Shown in pieces: positions 15,952 through 23,602 of a stretch of 46,465 nucleotides of DNA (its first letter is position 1; the number at the start of each line of letters is the position of its first letter). The translations under genes were made by a program, and so were the position numbers. The stretch covers positions 1 to 46,465 of the forward strand of contig UQMJ01000024.1 of assembly GCA_900542035.1 (NCBI GenBank). Direction: 5' to 3'. The DNA is from an uncultured Clostridium sp. (GTDB taxonomy: Bacteria; Bacillota; Clostridia; Lachnospirales; Lachnospiraceae). Below the pieces are notes generated by a model, which worked only from the letters and a program-made list of their open reading frames with translations, did not search any database and was not told where the DNA came from.

Positions 15952-18528
15952 TTATATTGGCTTTCTGCCGCAGCACTGCTTATATTTCTTGCCGGAACCA
16001 CATGGACACGGATCGTTTGGATAAATCTTCTGGGCTGCGCGGCGCTTTGGAGCCGGCGCGGCAGACTCGTCGCGGTTTGTTCCGGTTACCTTGGCAGCCG
16101 GTTCTCTCTCTACCTTCTGCTCTACACGGATGTGCATCAGAATCCGGACAGTCTCTTCGCGGATTGCTGCGGTCATGGAATCAAACATCTCATATGCATT
16201 GACCTTATATTCTACAACTGGATCTCTCTGTCCATAAGCCTGAAGGCCGATGCCTTCTCTCAGCTGATCCATATCGTCAATATGGCACATCCACTTATTG
16301 TCAATTACCTTTAACAGAACCACGCGCTCAATCTCACGCATCTGCTCTGCCTGCGGGAACTGGGCCTCTTTCTCTTCATACAGCTTGATGGCAGCTTCTT
16401 TGAGCGTATGCTTTAACTCATTTTTCTTCATGCTCTTCTTCTGCTCATCTGTTAAAACAACCGGCGCAATCGGGATAACCGGAAGGAGAAGGGTATTTAA
16501 TTCCTTTAAATCCCAGTTTTCTGCAGTCAGCTCATCCGGAATGGCCATATCTACCGCATTTTCCACTAAATCTGTAACCATGCGCAGGATAACGTCACGC
16601 ATATTGTCCCCGTCTAATACTTTACGGCGTTCTGCATAAATAATTTCTCTCTGCTCGTTGTTTACCTCGTCATACTTTAACAGGTTTTCACGGATACCGT
16701 AGTTGTTGGTCTCGATCTTCATCTGAGCCTTTTCAATCGCGCTGGAAAGCATCTTGTGCTCGATCTGCTCATTTTCCGGAACGCCCATTGCCTCAAACAT
16801 CTTCATCAGACGCTCAGAACCAAACAGACGCATCAGATCGTCTTCCAGGGACAGGTAAAATCTGGACTCGCCAGGGTCGCCCTGACGTCCGGAACGTCCC
16901 CGCAGCTGATTGTCAATACGGCGGGACTCATGGCGCTCTGTACCAATAATCTTTAAACCGCCTACAGCCTTTGCCTCATCATCCAGCTTAATATCCGTAC
17001 CACGGCCTGCCATGTTGGTCGCAATCGTAACTGCTCCGTGAATACCGGCATCTGCTACAATCTCTGCTTCCAGTTCATGGAACTTTGCGTTCAGAACCTT
17101 ATGCGGAATGCCCCGCTTCTTTAACAGTCCGGAAAGCATCTCGGAAGTCTCGATGGTAATAGTACCTACCAGAACCGGCTGTCCCTTTTCATGTGCCTTT
17201 GCCACTTCCTCTACAACTGCGTGGAATTTTTCTTTCTTCGTCTTATAAACCGCATCATTTAAGTCAATACGCTGCACCGGCTTATTGGTCGGAATGGCAA
17301 TCACGTCCATTGCGTAGATATTGCGGAACTCTTTTTCCTCTGTCAGGGCTGTACCAGTCATACCGCCTTTCTTTTTATATTTATTAAAGAAATTCTGGAA
17401 TGTAATGGTAGCCAGGGTACGGCTTTCGCGGCGCACATTTACGTGCTCCTTTGCCTCGATTGCCTGATGAAGGCCATCGGAATAACGGCGGCCAGGCATA
17501 ATACGGCCGGTAAACTCGTCTACGATCAGAACTTCATCGTCTTTTACAACGTAGTCTTTATCTCTGTGCATCAGGTTGTTGGCCCGCAGAGCCAGAATAA
17601 TGTTGTGCTGAATCTCCAGGTTCTGTGGATCTGCCAGGTTTTCAATATGGAAGAAGTTCTCTACTTTCTTTACGCCTTCTTCTGTTAAGTTGACTACCTT
17701 GTCCTTTTCATTGACGATAAAGTCTCCGGTCTCTTCAATATCTTCGCCCATGATGGCATTCATCTTTGTAAACTCGCCGGAAGCTTCGCCTCTTACCAGC
17801 TGACGCGCCAGCACATCGCAGACCTCATACAGCTTGGTGGATTTGCCGCTCTGTCCGGAAATAATTAACGGAGTTCTCGCTTCGTCGATTAAAACAGAGT
17901 CTACCTCGTCAATGATACAGTAATCTAAATCTCTTAAAACCATCTGCTCTTTGTAGATGGCCATGTTATCTCTCAGATAGTCAAAACCCAGTTCGTTGTT
18001 GGTAACATAGGTAATGTCGCAGGCATAAGCGGCTTTTCTCTCTTCTGAAGTCATAGAGTTTAATACCACTCCGACTGTCAGACCTAAAAATCTGTGAACC
18101 TGACCCATCCACTCCGCATCACGCTTTGCCAGATAATCGTTAACCGTAACAATCTGGACACCTTTTCCAGCCAGTGCATTTAAGTACGCCGGACAGGTAG
18201 AAACCAAAGTCTTTCCTTCACCTGTACGCATCTCTGCGATACGGCCCTGATGCAGAACGATACCGCCGATTAACTGGACGGGGAAGTGTTCCATATTTAA
18301 TGTTCTCTTTGCAGCTTCCCTGACGGCAGCAAATGCCTCCGGCAGAATATCATCCAGAGTCTCTCCCTTTGCCAGACGCTCTTTAAAGATACGGGTCTTA
18401 TCCCGTAACTCTTCATCCGACAGGGCCGCCATCTCTGGTTTTAACTTTTCAATCTTTTCCACAATGGGATAAATCAGTTTCAGCTCCCGATCGCTGTGGG
18501 TGCCAAATACTTTTTCAAATAAATTCAT
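15952..18528 (-). CDS. secA: Preprotein translocase ATPase SecA
   Basis: SecA drives proteins through SecYEG. The 858-residue protein has Walker A MRTGEGKT (residues 100-107), a second nucleotide-binding domain with AGRGTDIKLDDEA and IGTERHESRRIDNQLRGRSG, a preprotein-binding stretch, and a C-terminal zinc-binding tail CPCGSGKKYKQCC, which binds SecB in proteobacteria and lipids or ribosomes elsewhere. Start at ATG 18528 with TAGGAG 8 bases upstream (an earlier ATG at 18549 is in frame). prfB follows 73 bp further on, and hpf is divergent. A predicted promoter is 76-104 bp upstream. Confidence 0.97.
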   Translation of the reverse strand: MNLFEKVFGTHSDRELKLIYPIVEKIEKLKPEMAALSDEELRDKTRIFKERLAKGETLDDILPEAFAAVREAAKRTLNMEHFPVQLIGGIVLHQGRIAEMRTGEGKTLVSTCPAYLNALAGKGVQIVTVNDYLAKRDAEWMGQVHRFLGLTVGVVLNSMTSEERKAAYACDITYVTNNELGFDYLRDNMAIYKEQMVLRDLDYCIIDEVDSVLIDEARTPLIISGQSGKSTKLYEVCDVLARQLVRGEASGEFTKMNAIMGEDIEETGDFIVNEKDKVVNLTEEGVKKVENFFHIENLADPQNLEIQHNIILALRANNLMHRDKDYVVKDDEVLIVDEFTGRIMPGRRYSDGLHQAIEAKEHVNVRRESRTLATITFQNFFNKYKKKGGMTGTALTEEKEFRNIYAMDVIAIPTNKPVQRIDLNDAVYKTKKEKFHAVVEEVAKAHEKGQPVLVGTITIETSEMLSGLLKKRGIPHKVLNAKFHELEAEIVADAGIHGAVTIATNMAGRGTDIKLDDEAKAVGGLKIIGTERHESRRIDNQLRGRSGRQGDPGESRFYLSLEDDLMRLFGSERLMKMFEAMGVPENEQIEHKMLSSAIEKAQMKIETNNYGIRENLLKYDEVNNEQREIIYAERRKVLDGDNMRDVILRMVTDLVENAVDMAIPDELTAENWDLKELNTLLLPVIPIAPVVLTDEQKKSMKKNELKHTLKEAAIKLYEEKEAQFPQAEQMREIERVVLLKVIDNKWMCHIDDMDQLREGIGLQAYGQRDPVVEYKVNAYEMFDSMTAAIREETVRILMHIRVEQKVEREPAAKVTGTNRDESAAPAPKRRAAQKIYPNDPCPCGSGKKYKQCCGRKPI

Positions 18529-18603
18529 AGGTACTCTCCTATATTTCATACTCAGACATTAAAAGAAAGCCGGCTGACGGACTTTCTAGGTATAATCTTA
18601 TTT

Positions 18604-18632
18604 ATTGTAACACCAACCGGAGTTTTATTCAA
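18604..18632 (-). promoter_or_regulatory. Sigma-A promoter of secA-prfB
   Basis: Minus-strand TTGAAT (18627-18632), 17 bp, TACAAT (18604-18609); transcript would have an untranslated leader of about 70 bases. Confidence 0.65.
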
Positions 18633-18695
18633 CGAGTTCATAAAAAATTTACATCTTGTCACATAAAATTAACGTCATTATGGTCAACTGGACAT

Positions 18696-18840
18696 TGTGT
18701 ACAAAATGTATGTTCGCTTTTCTATTTATCCACATTTTCCACATCTGGTTATGCACATTTTATAGACATCTTTTTCCTGAATAAAAGGCCGTTTTTACGA
18801 GAAAAAGGAGTTATACACCGAGTTATCCACATTATCCACA
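18696..18840 (+). promoter_or_regulatory. DnaA-box cluster in the secA/hpf intergenic region
   Basis: Four exact matches to TTATNCACA on the plus strand: 18726-18734 (TTATCCACA), 18749-18757 (TTATGCACA), 18823-18831 and 18832-18840 (both TTATCCACA, abutting). One-mismatch boxes lie at 18735-18743 (TTTTCCACA), 18811-18819 (TTATACACC) and, on the minus strand, 18696-18704. By chance an exact box is expected about once per 30 kb. A/T-rich sequence follows at 18970-19030. The cluster lies about 95-240 bp upstream of the secA promoter and 220 bp or more upstream of the hpf promoter. It is probably a DnaA-binding regulatory or titration site (inference). Confidence 0.85.
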
Positions 18841-19028
18841 ATATTTTTCCCCTTTTGTCTGTTCTTGTAAAAGAACATAAGTCTGCTGTTTTTTTATCTA
18901 TTTATCACAAACTTACACGTTTCCACAAGATTTTCCATAAATCCTCTTGACTTTTTCAGACCGAAACAAGTAGTTTTGCAATACTTTTCTTCCTTATTTA
19001 AAAAGAAAATTTATAATTTTTTTAGATA

Positions 19029-19044
19029 AATTGTCGAGACAATT
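19029..19044. promoter_or_regulatory. Palindrome upstream of the hpf promoter
   Basis: AATTGTC GA GACAATT is a perfect 16 bp palindrome whose centre lies 20 bp upstream of the predicted hpf -35 hexamer, a position suited to an activator or repressor. The binding protein is unknown. Confidence 0.5.
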
Positions 19045-19056
19045 CATGTTTTTTTG

Positions 19057-19085
19057 TTGAGTTTTCCCTCTAATCGTGGTATACT
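19057..19085 (+). promoter_or_regulatory. Sigma-A promoter of hpf
   Basis: TTGAGT (19057-19062), 17 bp, TATACT (19080-19085). The start codon is 32 bp downstream. Further A/T-rich hexamers upstream could provide additional starts. Confidence 0.75.
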
Positions 19086-19117
19086 AATTACATCCCAAGA
19101 AAAAGGAGCTGATGTTA

Positions 19118-19648
19118 ATGCGTTTTACAATTACAGGAAGAAATATTGAGGTTACTCCCGCTTTAAAACGTGCCGTAGAAGACAAAATCGGCAAGCTGGA
19201 TCGCTACTTCAATCCCGACACCGAGGTTACTGTTACATTAAGCGTGCAGAAAGAGCGCCAGAACATCGAGGTTACAATTCCAGTAAAGGGAACGATTATC
19301 CGCGCAGAAGAATCCAGCAGCGATATGTACGTTTCCATTGATTTAGTAGAGGAGGTTATCGAGCGGCAGCTCAAAAAATATAAGAACAAATTAATCGACC
19401 GCAAGCAGGCGGCAGCTGCATTTTCTGCCCAGTTCTTAGAAGAAGAGCCTGCTCCTTACGAAGATGAAATTAAAATCGTAAAGACCAAACGGTTCGGCAT
19501 GAAACCAATGGATCCAGAGGAAGCCTGCTTCCAGATGGAACTCCTTGGCCACAACTTCTACGTATTCCTCAATGCAGATACCGATGAAGTCAATGTTGTT
19601 TATAAAAGAAAAGGCAATACATACGGACTGATTGAGCCCGAATTCTAA
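19118..19648 (+). CDS. hpf: Ribosome hibernation promoting factor, long form
   Basis: Long HPF dimerises idle 70S ribosomes into 100S particles. Residues 1-100 form the S30AE domain (RFTITGRNIEVTPALKRAVE, EVTVTLSVQKERQNIEVTI). Residues 120-176 form the dimerisation domain (KRFGMKPMDPEEACFQMELL, FYVFLNADTDEVNVVYKRK). The 176-residue size identifies the long type. Start set at ATG 19118, 9 bases after GGAG; the ATG at 19112 is only 3 bases away from it. It stands alone, divergent from secA across the DnaA-box region, and shares a convergent hairpin with the HAD gene. Confidence 0.95.
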   Translation: MRFTITGRNIEVTPALKRAVEDKIGKLDRYFNPDTEVTVTLSVQKERQNIEVTIPVKGTIIRAEESSSDMYVSIDLVEEVIERQLKKYKNKLIDRKQAAAAFSAQFLEEEPAPYEDEIKIVKTKRFGMKPMDPEEACFQMELLGHNFYVFLNADTDEVNVVYKRKGNTYGLIEPEF

Positions 19649-19656
19649 ATGAAATC

Positions 19657-19697
19657 AGCCGCAGAGTACGGATGACAAGCATCTGTGCCCTGCGGCT
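19657..19697. terminator. Hairpin between convergent hpf and HAD genes
   Basis: The outer stem AGCCGCAG/CTGCGGCT and inner stem GATG/CATC form one long hairpin. The U-run is weak (CTTCTATT on plus, ATTTCATTT on minus), so efficiency is unsure. It lies 9 bp after the hpf stop and 45 bp after the HAD stop. Confidence 0.6.
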
Positions 19698-19741
19698 CTT
19701 CTATTAAATCTTTGCTTTCCAGCCTCATGTTCTGGCAGTTT

Positions 19742-20362
19742 TTATACTGGTTTTGGCATTGCTTCCAAAACCTTCTTTAGTTTTTCCACATCCCCGTCTG
19801 CAAAACAATATCCATCCATTCCGCATTCCTTTGCCCCCTGGATGTTTAAATCCAGATCATCGATGAAGAAACACTCCTTTGGATTTAACGAAAATTTTTC
19901 AAACAGTCTATGGTAAATCTCTTTCTGAGGTTTGATGCACTTTTCTTCGGCCGAAAACAAAATCCCGTCAAAGCAGTCAATCGCCGGAATCACTTGTTTA
20001 TAGCAGTCCAAAAGCCGGAGCGACGCATTGGAACAGAGATAGATGCCAAATCCCCGTTTTTTCAGTAAACGTACCAGTTCTCCCATCTCTTTTATGGGCC
20101 ACATATTGTATTCATGCCAGTGCTCCAGGCACATACGGGCCATTTCTCTGGCGTGATCTGTGTCCAGACGGGCCTGCATCCTTTTTAACGCATCCTCTTC
20201 TGAAATCACTCCCATGTCTAGCATCAGCCATTCCGGAGATACAAACACACTGGTGCAGACGTCCTTCCGTTCTTTTTCATCTTCTATAAAATGTCTGGCG
20301 ACCGCGTCTGCCTCATAAGCCACCAGCACTTTTCCCATATCAAATACGATGTTCTTTATCAT
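19742..20362 (-). CDS. HAD-superfamily hydrolase (YihX-like)
   Basis: A 206-residue cytosolic protein with the four HAD motifs: FDMGKVLV (nucleophile D8, with Gly replacing the second Asp as is usual in YihX-like members), LCSNAS, a lysine in IKPQKEIY, and FIDDLDLNIQGA. The cap is small and helical, as in subclass IA with alpha-D-glucose-1-phosphate phosphatase-type members. The true substrate cannot be read. GGAG lies 8 bases before the ATG. It follows the AAA/DUF4143 gene after 37 bp and may be cotranscribed with it. Confidence 0.8.
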   Translation of the reverse strand: MIKNIVFDMGKVLVAYEADAVARHFIEDEKERKDVCTSVFVSPEWLMLDMGVISEEDALKRMQARLDTDHAREMARMCLEHWHEYNMWPIKEMGELVRLLKKRGFGIYLCSNASLRLLDCYKQVIPAIDCFDGILFSAEEKCIKPQKEIYHRLFEKFSLNPKECFFIDDLDLNIQGAKECGMDGYCFADGDVEKLKKVLEAMPKPV

Positions 20363-20399
20363 TGGAGTCTCCTTCTTCTATAAAATAATCTTGGTGTTC

Positions 20400-21692
20400 T
20401 TACAGCAATTCTCTCATTTTTCCTGCCAGATACAGAGGAAGATTGGTAATAGAACCATCTTTCCGATATCCTCTTCTGGAAAAACGGACGGCATATACCG
20501 GCTGATGTTCCGCAACATACTTCTTAAATGATGGTGCAGACTTATCTTCCCCGCCTTTTGCCTCGACAGGAATTATATCCATGCCATACTGGATGACAAA
20601 ATCTATTTCACTGGTTTTATCAGAAAAATATCGGGGTTCCACTTCAAATTGTCCACGAAGCTGCTGCAAAACATAGTTTTCCGTTAAAGGCCCCTTAAAT
20701 TGATAGTTGCTCTTTAAGAGGATCGCCTTGTTGTCAATCCCCGCCATATGCTTTAGCAGACCTGTATCAAACAAGAATAATTTAAACTGATCCAGCCTGT
20801 CAAACGCCGCCAGAGGATGTTCCATTTTGGAAGTGTTATAAATCCGGTTCAGCATTCCGGCAGACACCAGCCATTCTATTGCTTCTTCAAAATCCCTGGC
20901 GCGTCCTCCTTCCCTGACAGCCCCATACATAAATTTTTCGTTTGCTTTTGCAAGCTGAGAAACAATACTCCTGAAAACCATCAAAATCCGTCCGCTGTTG
21001 ACCTTTCCGTTGTGTTTAGAAAAGTCATTTTCATAAACCTCGATTAGCTCTTTCTGAATCTGGGAAATCCTGGACGGATCTTTATGCTCTATCCAGGAAG
21101 CAACACATTCCGGCATCCCGCCAATAATCAGATAATTGTCATAGGCTTCCAGCAGACGGTTATGAAAAATTTCTTCAATCTGGCTTCCTTTTTCAATGGT
21201 GTCATAAAATAGCGCTAATGCCGGATCGGACGCATGGAGGAACTCGTCAAATGTCATAGGACCGATTTCCAATAAATTAACCATTCCTACCGGATAAGAT
21301 TTCGGAGCTGCCAGAAGAGTCCCTAACAGGCTTCCGGCTGCAATCACATGGTATTCATTGGCTTTTTCTTTAAAATATTTCAGCGTATTTAACGCTTCCG
21401 GACATTCCTGGATCTCATCGAAAATAATCAGTGTCTCTCCTGGAAGGATTTTTTCTCCGCCAATCATAGACAAAAGTTCAATAATCCGCTGAGGATTTTT
21501 ATTGGATTCAAAAATGGATTTCAGCTCGTCTTCTTCGTCAAAGTTAAAATAAACATAGCTCTCATAATAATTCCTGCCAAACTCTTTCATAAGCCAGGTT
21601 TTCCCCACCTGCCTGGCTCCTTTTAAAACCAGCGGCTTACGTTCTTCGCTTCCTTTCCACCAAATCAGATCTTGAATCGCATTTCTTTTCAA
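20400..21692 (-). CDS. AAA ATPase with a DUF4143 C-terminal domain
   Basis: A 430-residue protein. The N-terminal half has a P-loop (VLKGARQVGKTWLMKEF, residues 22-38) and a Walker B-like LIIFDEIQECPEALNTLKYF. The C-terminal DUF4143 half holds YFSDKTSEIDFVIQYG and PVEAKGG, which look like the D...ExK core of a PD-(D/E)xK nuclease fold. This two-domain family is common in anaerobes, often one of several copies, and its role is unclear. The start is a TTG at 21692, 7 bases after GGAAGGTGA. Three phased 12-base repeats lie upstream and HAD downstream. Confidence 0.82.
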   Translation of the reverse strand: MKRNAIQDLIWWKGSEERKPLVLKGARQVGKTWLMKEFGRNYYESYVYFNFDEEDELKSIFESNKNPQRIIELLSMIGGEKILPGETLIIFDEIQECPEALNTLKYFKEKANEYHVIAAGSLLGTLLAAPKSYPVGMVNLLEIGPMTFDEFLHASDPALALFYDTIEKGSQIEEIFHNRLLEAYDNYLIIGGMPECVASWIEHKDPSRISQIQKELIEVYENDFSKHNGKVNSGRILMVFRSIVSQLAKANEKFMYGAVREGGRARDFEEAIEWLVSAGMLNRIYNTSKMEHPLAAFDRLDQFKLFLFDTGLLKHMAGIDNKAILLKSNYQFKGPLTENYVLQQLRGQFEVEPRYFSDKTSEIDFVIQYGMDIIPVEAKGGEDKSAPSFKKYVAEHQPVYAVRFSRRGYRKDGSITNLPLYLAGKMRELL

Positions 21693-21721
21693 ATCGTCAC
21701 CTTCCTTCTCAAATAGAGTTT

Positions 21722-21799
21722 AACACATTTTTCCATAAAAAACACCCTCATAAAAACACATTTTTCTGACAAAATCAGCCCTCAAAAAACACATTTTTC
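21722..21799. repeat. Three AACACATTTTTC repeats spaced exactly 33 bp
   Basis: Identical 12-mers start at 21722, 21755 and 21788. They are in the same orientation, in the gap before the AAA/DUF4143 gene. The interval is about three helical turns, so all three face nearly the same side of DNA, as binding sites for one protein would. Sequence between them differs. Confidence 0.75.
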
Positions 21800-21800
21800 C

Positions 21801-21856
21801 ATAAAAGAGCAGCTTCCCTGCAGATTTCATATTCACCTGCAAGGAAGCTGCTCCTT
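21801..21856 (-). terminator. Terminator of the dehydrogenase (uxuB-like) gene
   Basis: The long stem GAGCAGCTTCC/GGAAGCTGCTC (21843-21853 with 21807-21817), loop including TGCAG/CTGCA pairs, then TTTTAT on the minus strand. It lies 22 bp after the stop codon. Confidence 0.85.
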
Positions 21857-21877
21857 TTCTATTCTTATTTTACCTGT

Positions 21878-23491
21878 TTACTTTAAATATTCTTCCAGGG
21901 TTTTTCTGACTGCCCCAGGGCCTGCAAGCATCTTGCGGACCATCTCTTCTACCTTTCCGCCAAGTCCGGCCTCATACAGGTTGACGCCGAATACTCCGGC
22001 ATTTTCCAGTACTGGCTTTAACTGTCCCTGTAAGCTGTCTGGATTTCCGACCTGGATGCCTTCTAAAGCCTGACTCAATTGTTCTAACATCGGATCCGGA
22101 CTTACCGGCATTTCATTTCCTGCGTCATCTACCTTTAACAGATAGCGCAGCCATCCTGCCAGTGCCAGCGGAATATAGGTCAGGCTGGATGCATCCATAT
22201 CCGGACGCGCCATATAGGATTTAATGGTTTCGCCAAAACGGATGGAAACTTTCTGACTGGTATCTGTTGCAATTCTCTGAGGCATATCCGGAATGAATGG
22301 ATTTGGAAGCCTCTCTTCTACGACTTCTTTGATAAAGTCCATTGGCTTAATGATGCCAGGATCGGTTACAACCGGCATTCCTTCGTCATATCCGATGTGT
22401 TCAATCAGAGCAACCAGATCTTTATCTTTCATCTCATCTGCAATGCTCTTATATCCCAGCAGGCAGCCATAAACTGCCAGAGCAGTATGCAAAGGATTTA
22501 AGCAGGTGGTAACTTTCATTCTCTCGGTCATATTAACGGTTTCTCTGTCCGTCATATAAACGCCTGCTTTTTCCAGAGCCGGACGTCCATTGGGGAACCG
22601 GTCCTCGATAACCAGATACTGCGGAATCTCTGCATTTACGAAAGGCGCAATATAGGTATTTTTGCTGGTAACGACCGGAGCCATCTCTTCAATTCCAAGC
22701 TCTTCCAACTGCACTTCAATCTCTTTTGCAGGTCTTGGAGTAATCTTATCAATCATGCTCCATGGGAAGGAAACCTTTTCTTCATCCTTTAAATACTCGA
22801 TAAATTCTTTCTCTACCAGACCTTTTTCTGCCCAGGCATCGGCAATCTCCGTAACGCCTGCTTTTAACTTGGCGCCGTTGTGGGAGCAGTTGTCCATGCT
22901 GACCATGGCAATGGGAGCTGCGCCTGCTTTGTAACGCTCATATAACAGGGCTGCGGTAACGCCCATTGCATGAATCGGAGCATTTGGCCCCTCTTCCATA
23001 TCCTTTAATGCCAGACCGGAAAGTTCTCCCGTCATGGTTCTTAAACTATATCCCTTTTCTGTAATGGTATAGCTTACCATCTGCAGGGAAGGGCTGGCAA
23101 AAATTCTCTTCAGCTCGTTCCACTGGGAAGCGTCTTTGCTGTCTGCCCGCAGGCCTTTTGCAATCGATGCAATTACTTTTTTGTCCGTATTTCCATCTGG
23201 CTTTAAACTGACCATCATGGTCATGCTGTCATATGGAGTATAAATTTTATCGATAATGTCATAGTCAAAGGTATCTGCCGCAATGATTCCGCTGGTTTCA
23301 CTGCCCTGCTCTAACAGCACCTGCTGCAAATCTGCAATAAATCCGCGGAAAATATTGCCGGCTCCAAAATGAAGCCATACCGGTTTCTTTTCGGTTTCCT
23401 CACACATCTGTTTCCAGTCAAATTTTGGAAGTGCTACGCCGGCCTTTTCCCACTCTTTTCTGGCTTTTAATCCTTCATAATTTAATTTCAT
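21878..23491 (-). CDS. Mannitol-dehydrogenase-family oxidoreductase (UxuB / fructuronate reductase type)
   Basis: A 537-residue NAD(P)-dependent enzyme of the polyol-specific long-chain dehydrogenase family. The Rossmann loop is WLHFGAGNIFRGF (residues 39-51). A segment MVSMDNCSHNGAKLK (196-210) and the catalytic-type KVTTCLNPLH with N332 and H335 follow. Members include mannitol, arabinitol and mannonate (UxuB) dehydrogenases. With an aldonate dehydratase gene directly upstream and a FadR-type regulator, a sugar-acid role is likely (inference), but substrate is not resolved. GGAGG is 6 bases before the ATG; it has its own promoter with an inverted repeat. Confidence 0.85.
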   Translation of the reverse strand: MKLNYEGLKARKEWEKAGVALPKFDWKQMCEETEKKPVWLHFGAGNIFRGFIADLQQVLLEQGSETSGIIAADTFDYDIIDKIYTPYDSMTMMVSLKPDGNTDKKVIASIAKGLRADSKDASQWNELKRIFASPSLQMVSYTITEKGYSLRTMTGELSGLALKDMEEGPNAPIHAMGVTAALLYERYKAGAAPIAMVSMDNCSHNGAKLKAGVTEIADAWAEKGLVEKEFIEYLKDEEKVSFPWSMIDKITPRPAKEIEVQLEELGIEEMAPVVTSKNTYIAPFVNAEIPQYLVIEDRFPNGRPALEKAGVYMTDRETVNMTERMKVTTCLNPLHTALAVYGCLLGYKSIADEMKDKDLVALIEHIGYDEGMPVVTDPGIIKPMDFIKEVVEERLPNPFIPDMPQRIATDTSQKVSIRFGETIKSYMARPDMDASSLTYIPLALAGWLRYLLKVDDAGNEMPVSPDPMLEQLSQALEGIQVGNPDSLQGQLKPVLENAGVFGVNLYEAGLGGKVEEMVRKMLAGPGAVRKTLEEYLK

Positions 23492-23519
23492 TGTTTTCCC
23501 TCCTTAGAGTTGAACCAGT

Positions 23520-23598
23520 CTGTCTGAGACAGGTGTTTTTCTAAAATTTCCTATTTACTATTATACACAAACACCTGCCGCCTGTCCATAAGGAGAGA
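23520..23598 (-). promoter_or_regulatory. Promoter and operator-like repeats of the uxuB-like gene
   Basis: Minus-strand TGGACA (23593-23598), 17 bp, TATAAT (23570-23575). The spacer holds CAGGTGTTT (23579-23587, minus orientation); its exact inverse lies at 23530-23538, about 25 bp past the start of transcription. A further palindrome, CTGTCTGAGACAG, spans 23520-23532. These could be operators for the nearby GntR regulator, or form an RNA stem with a 40-base loop. Confidence 0.65.
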
Positions 23599-23602
23599 TT
23601 TT

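Noticed and set aside
18696..18840. The chromosomal origin oriC
   Set aside because: DnaA boxes are dense, but dnaA, dnaN or rpmH are absent and genes on both sides mostly run in the same (minus) direction, where an origin should show a change of coding direction. A secondary DnaA site is more likely.
18861..18876. LexA box between secA and hpf
   Set aside because: GTTCTT-GTAA-AAGAAC is inverted relative to the Firmicutes LexA pattern (GAAC-N4-GTTC), so it does not fit.
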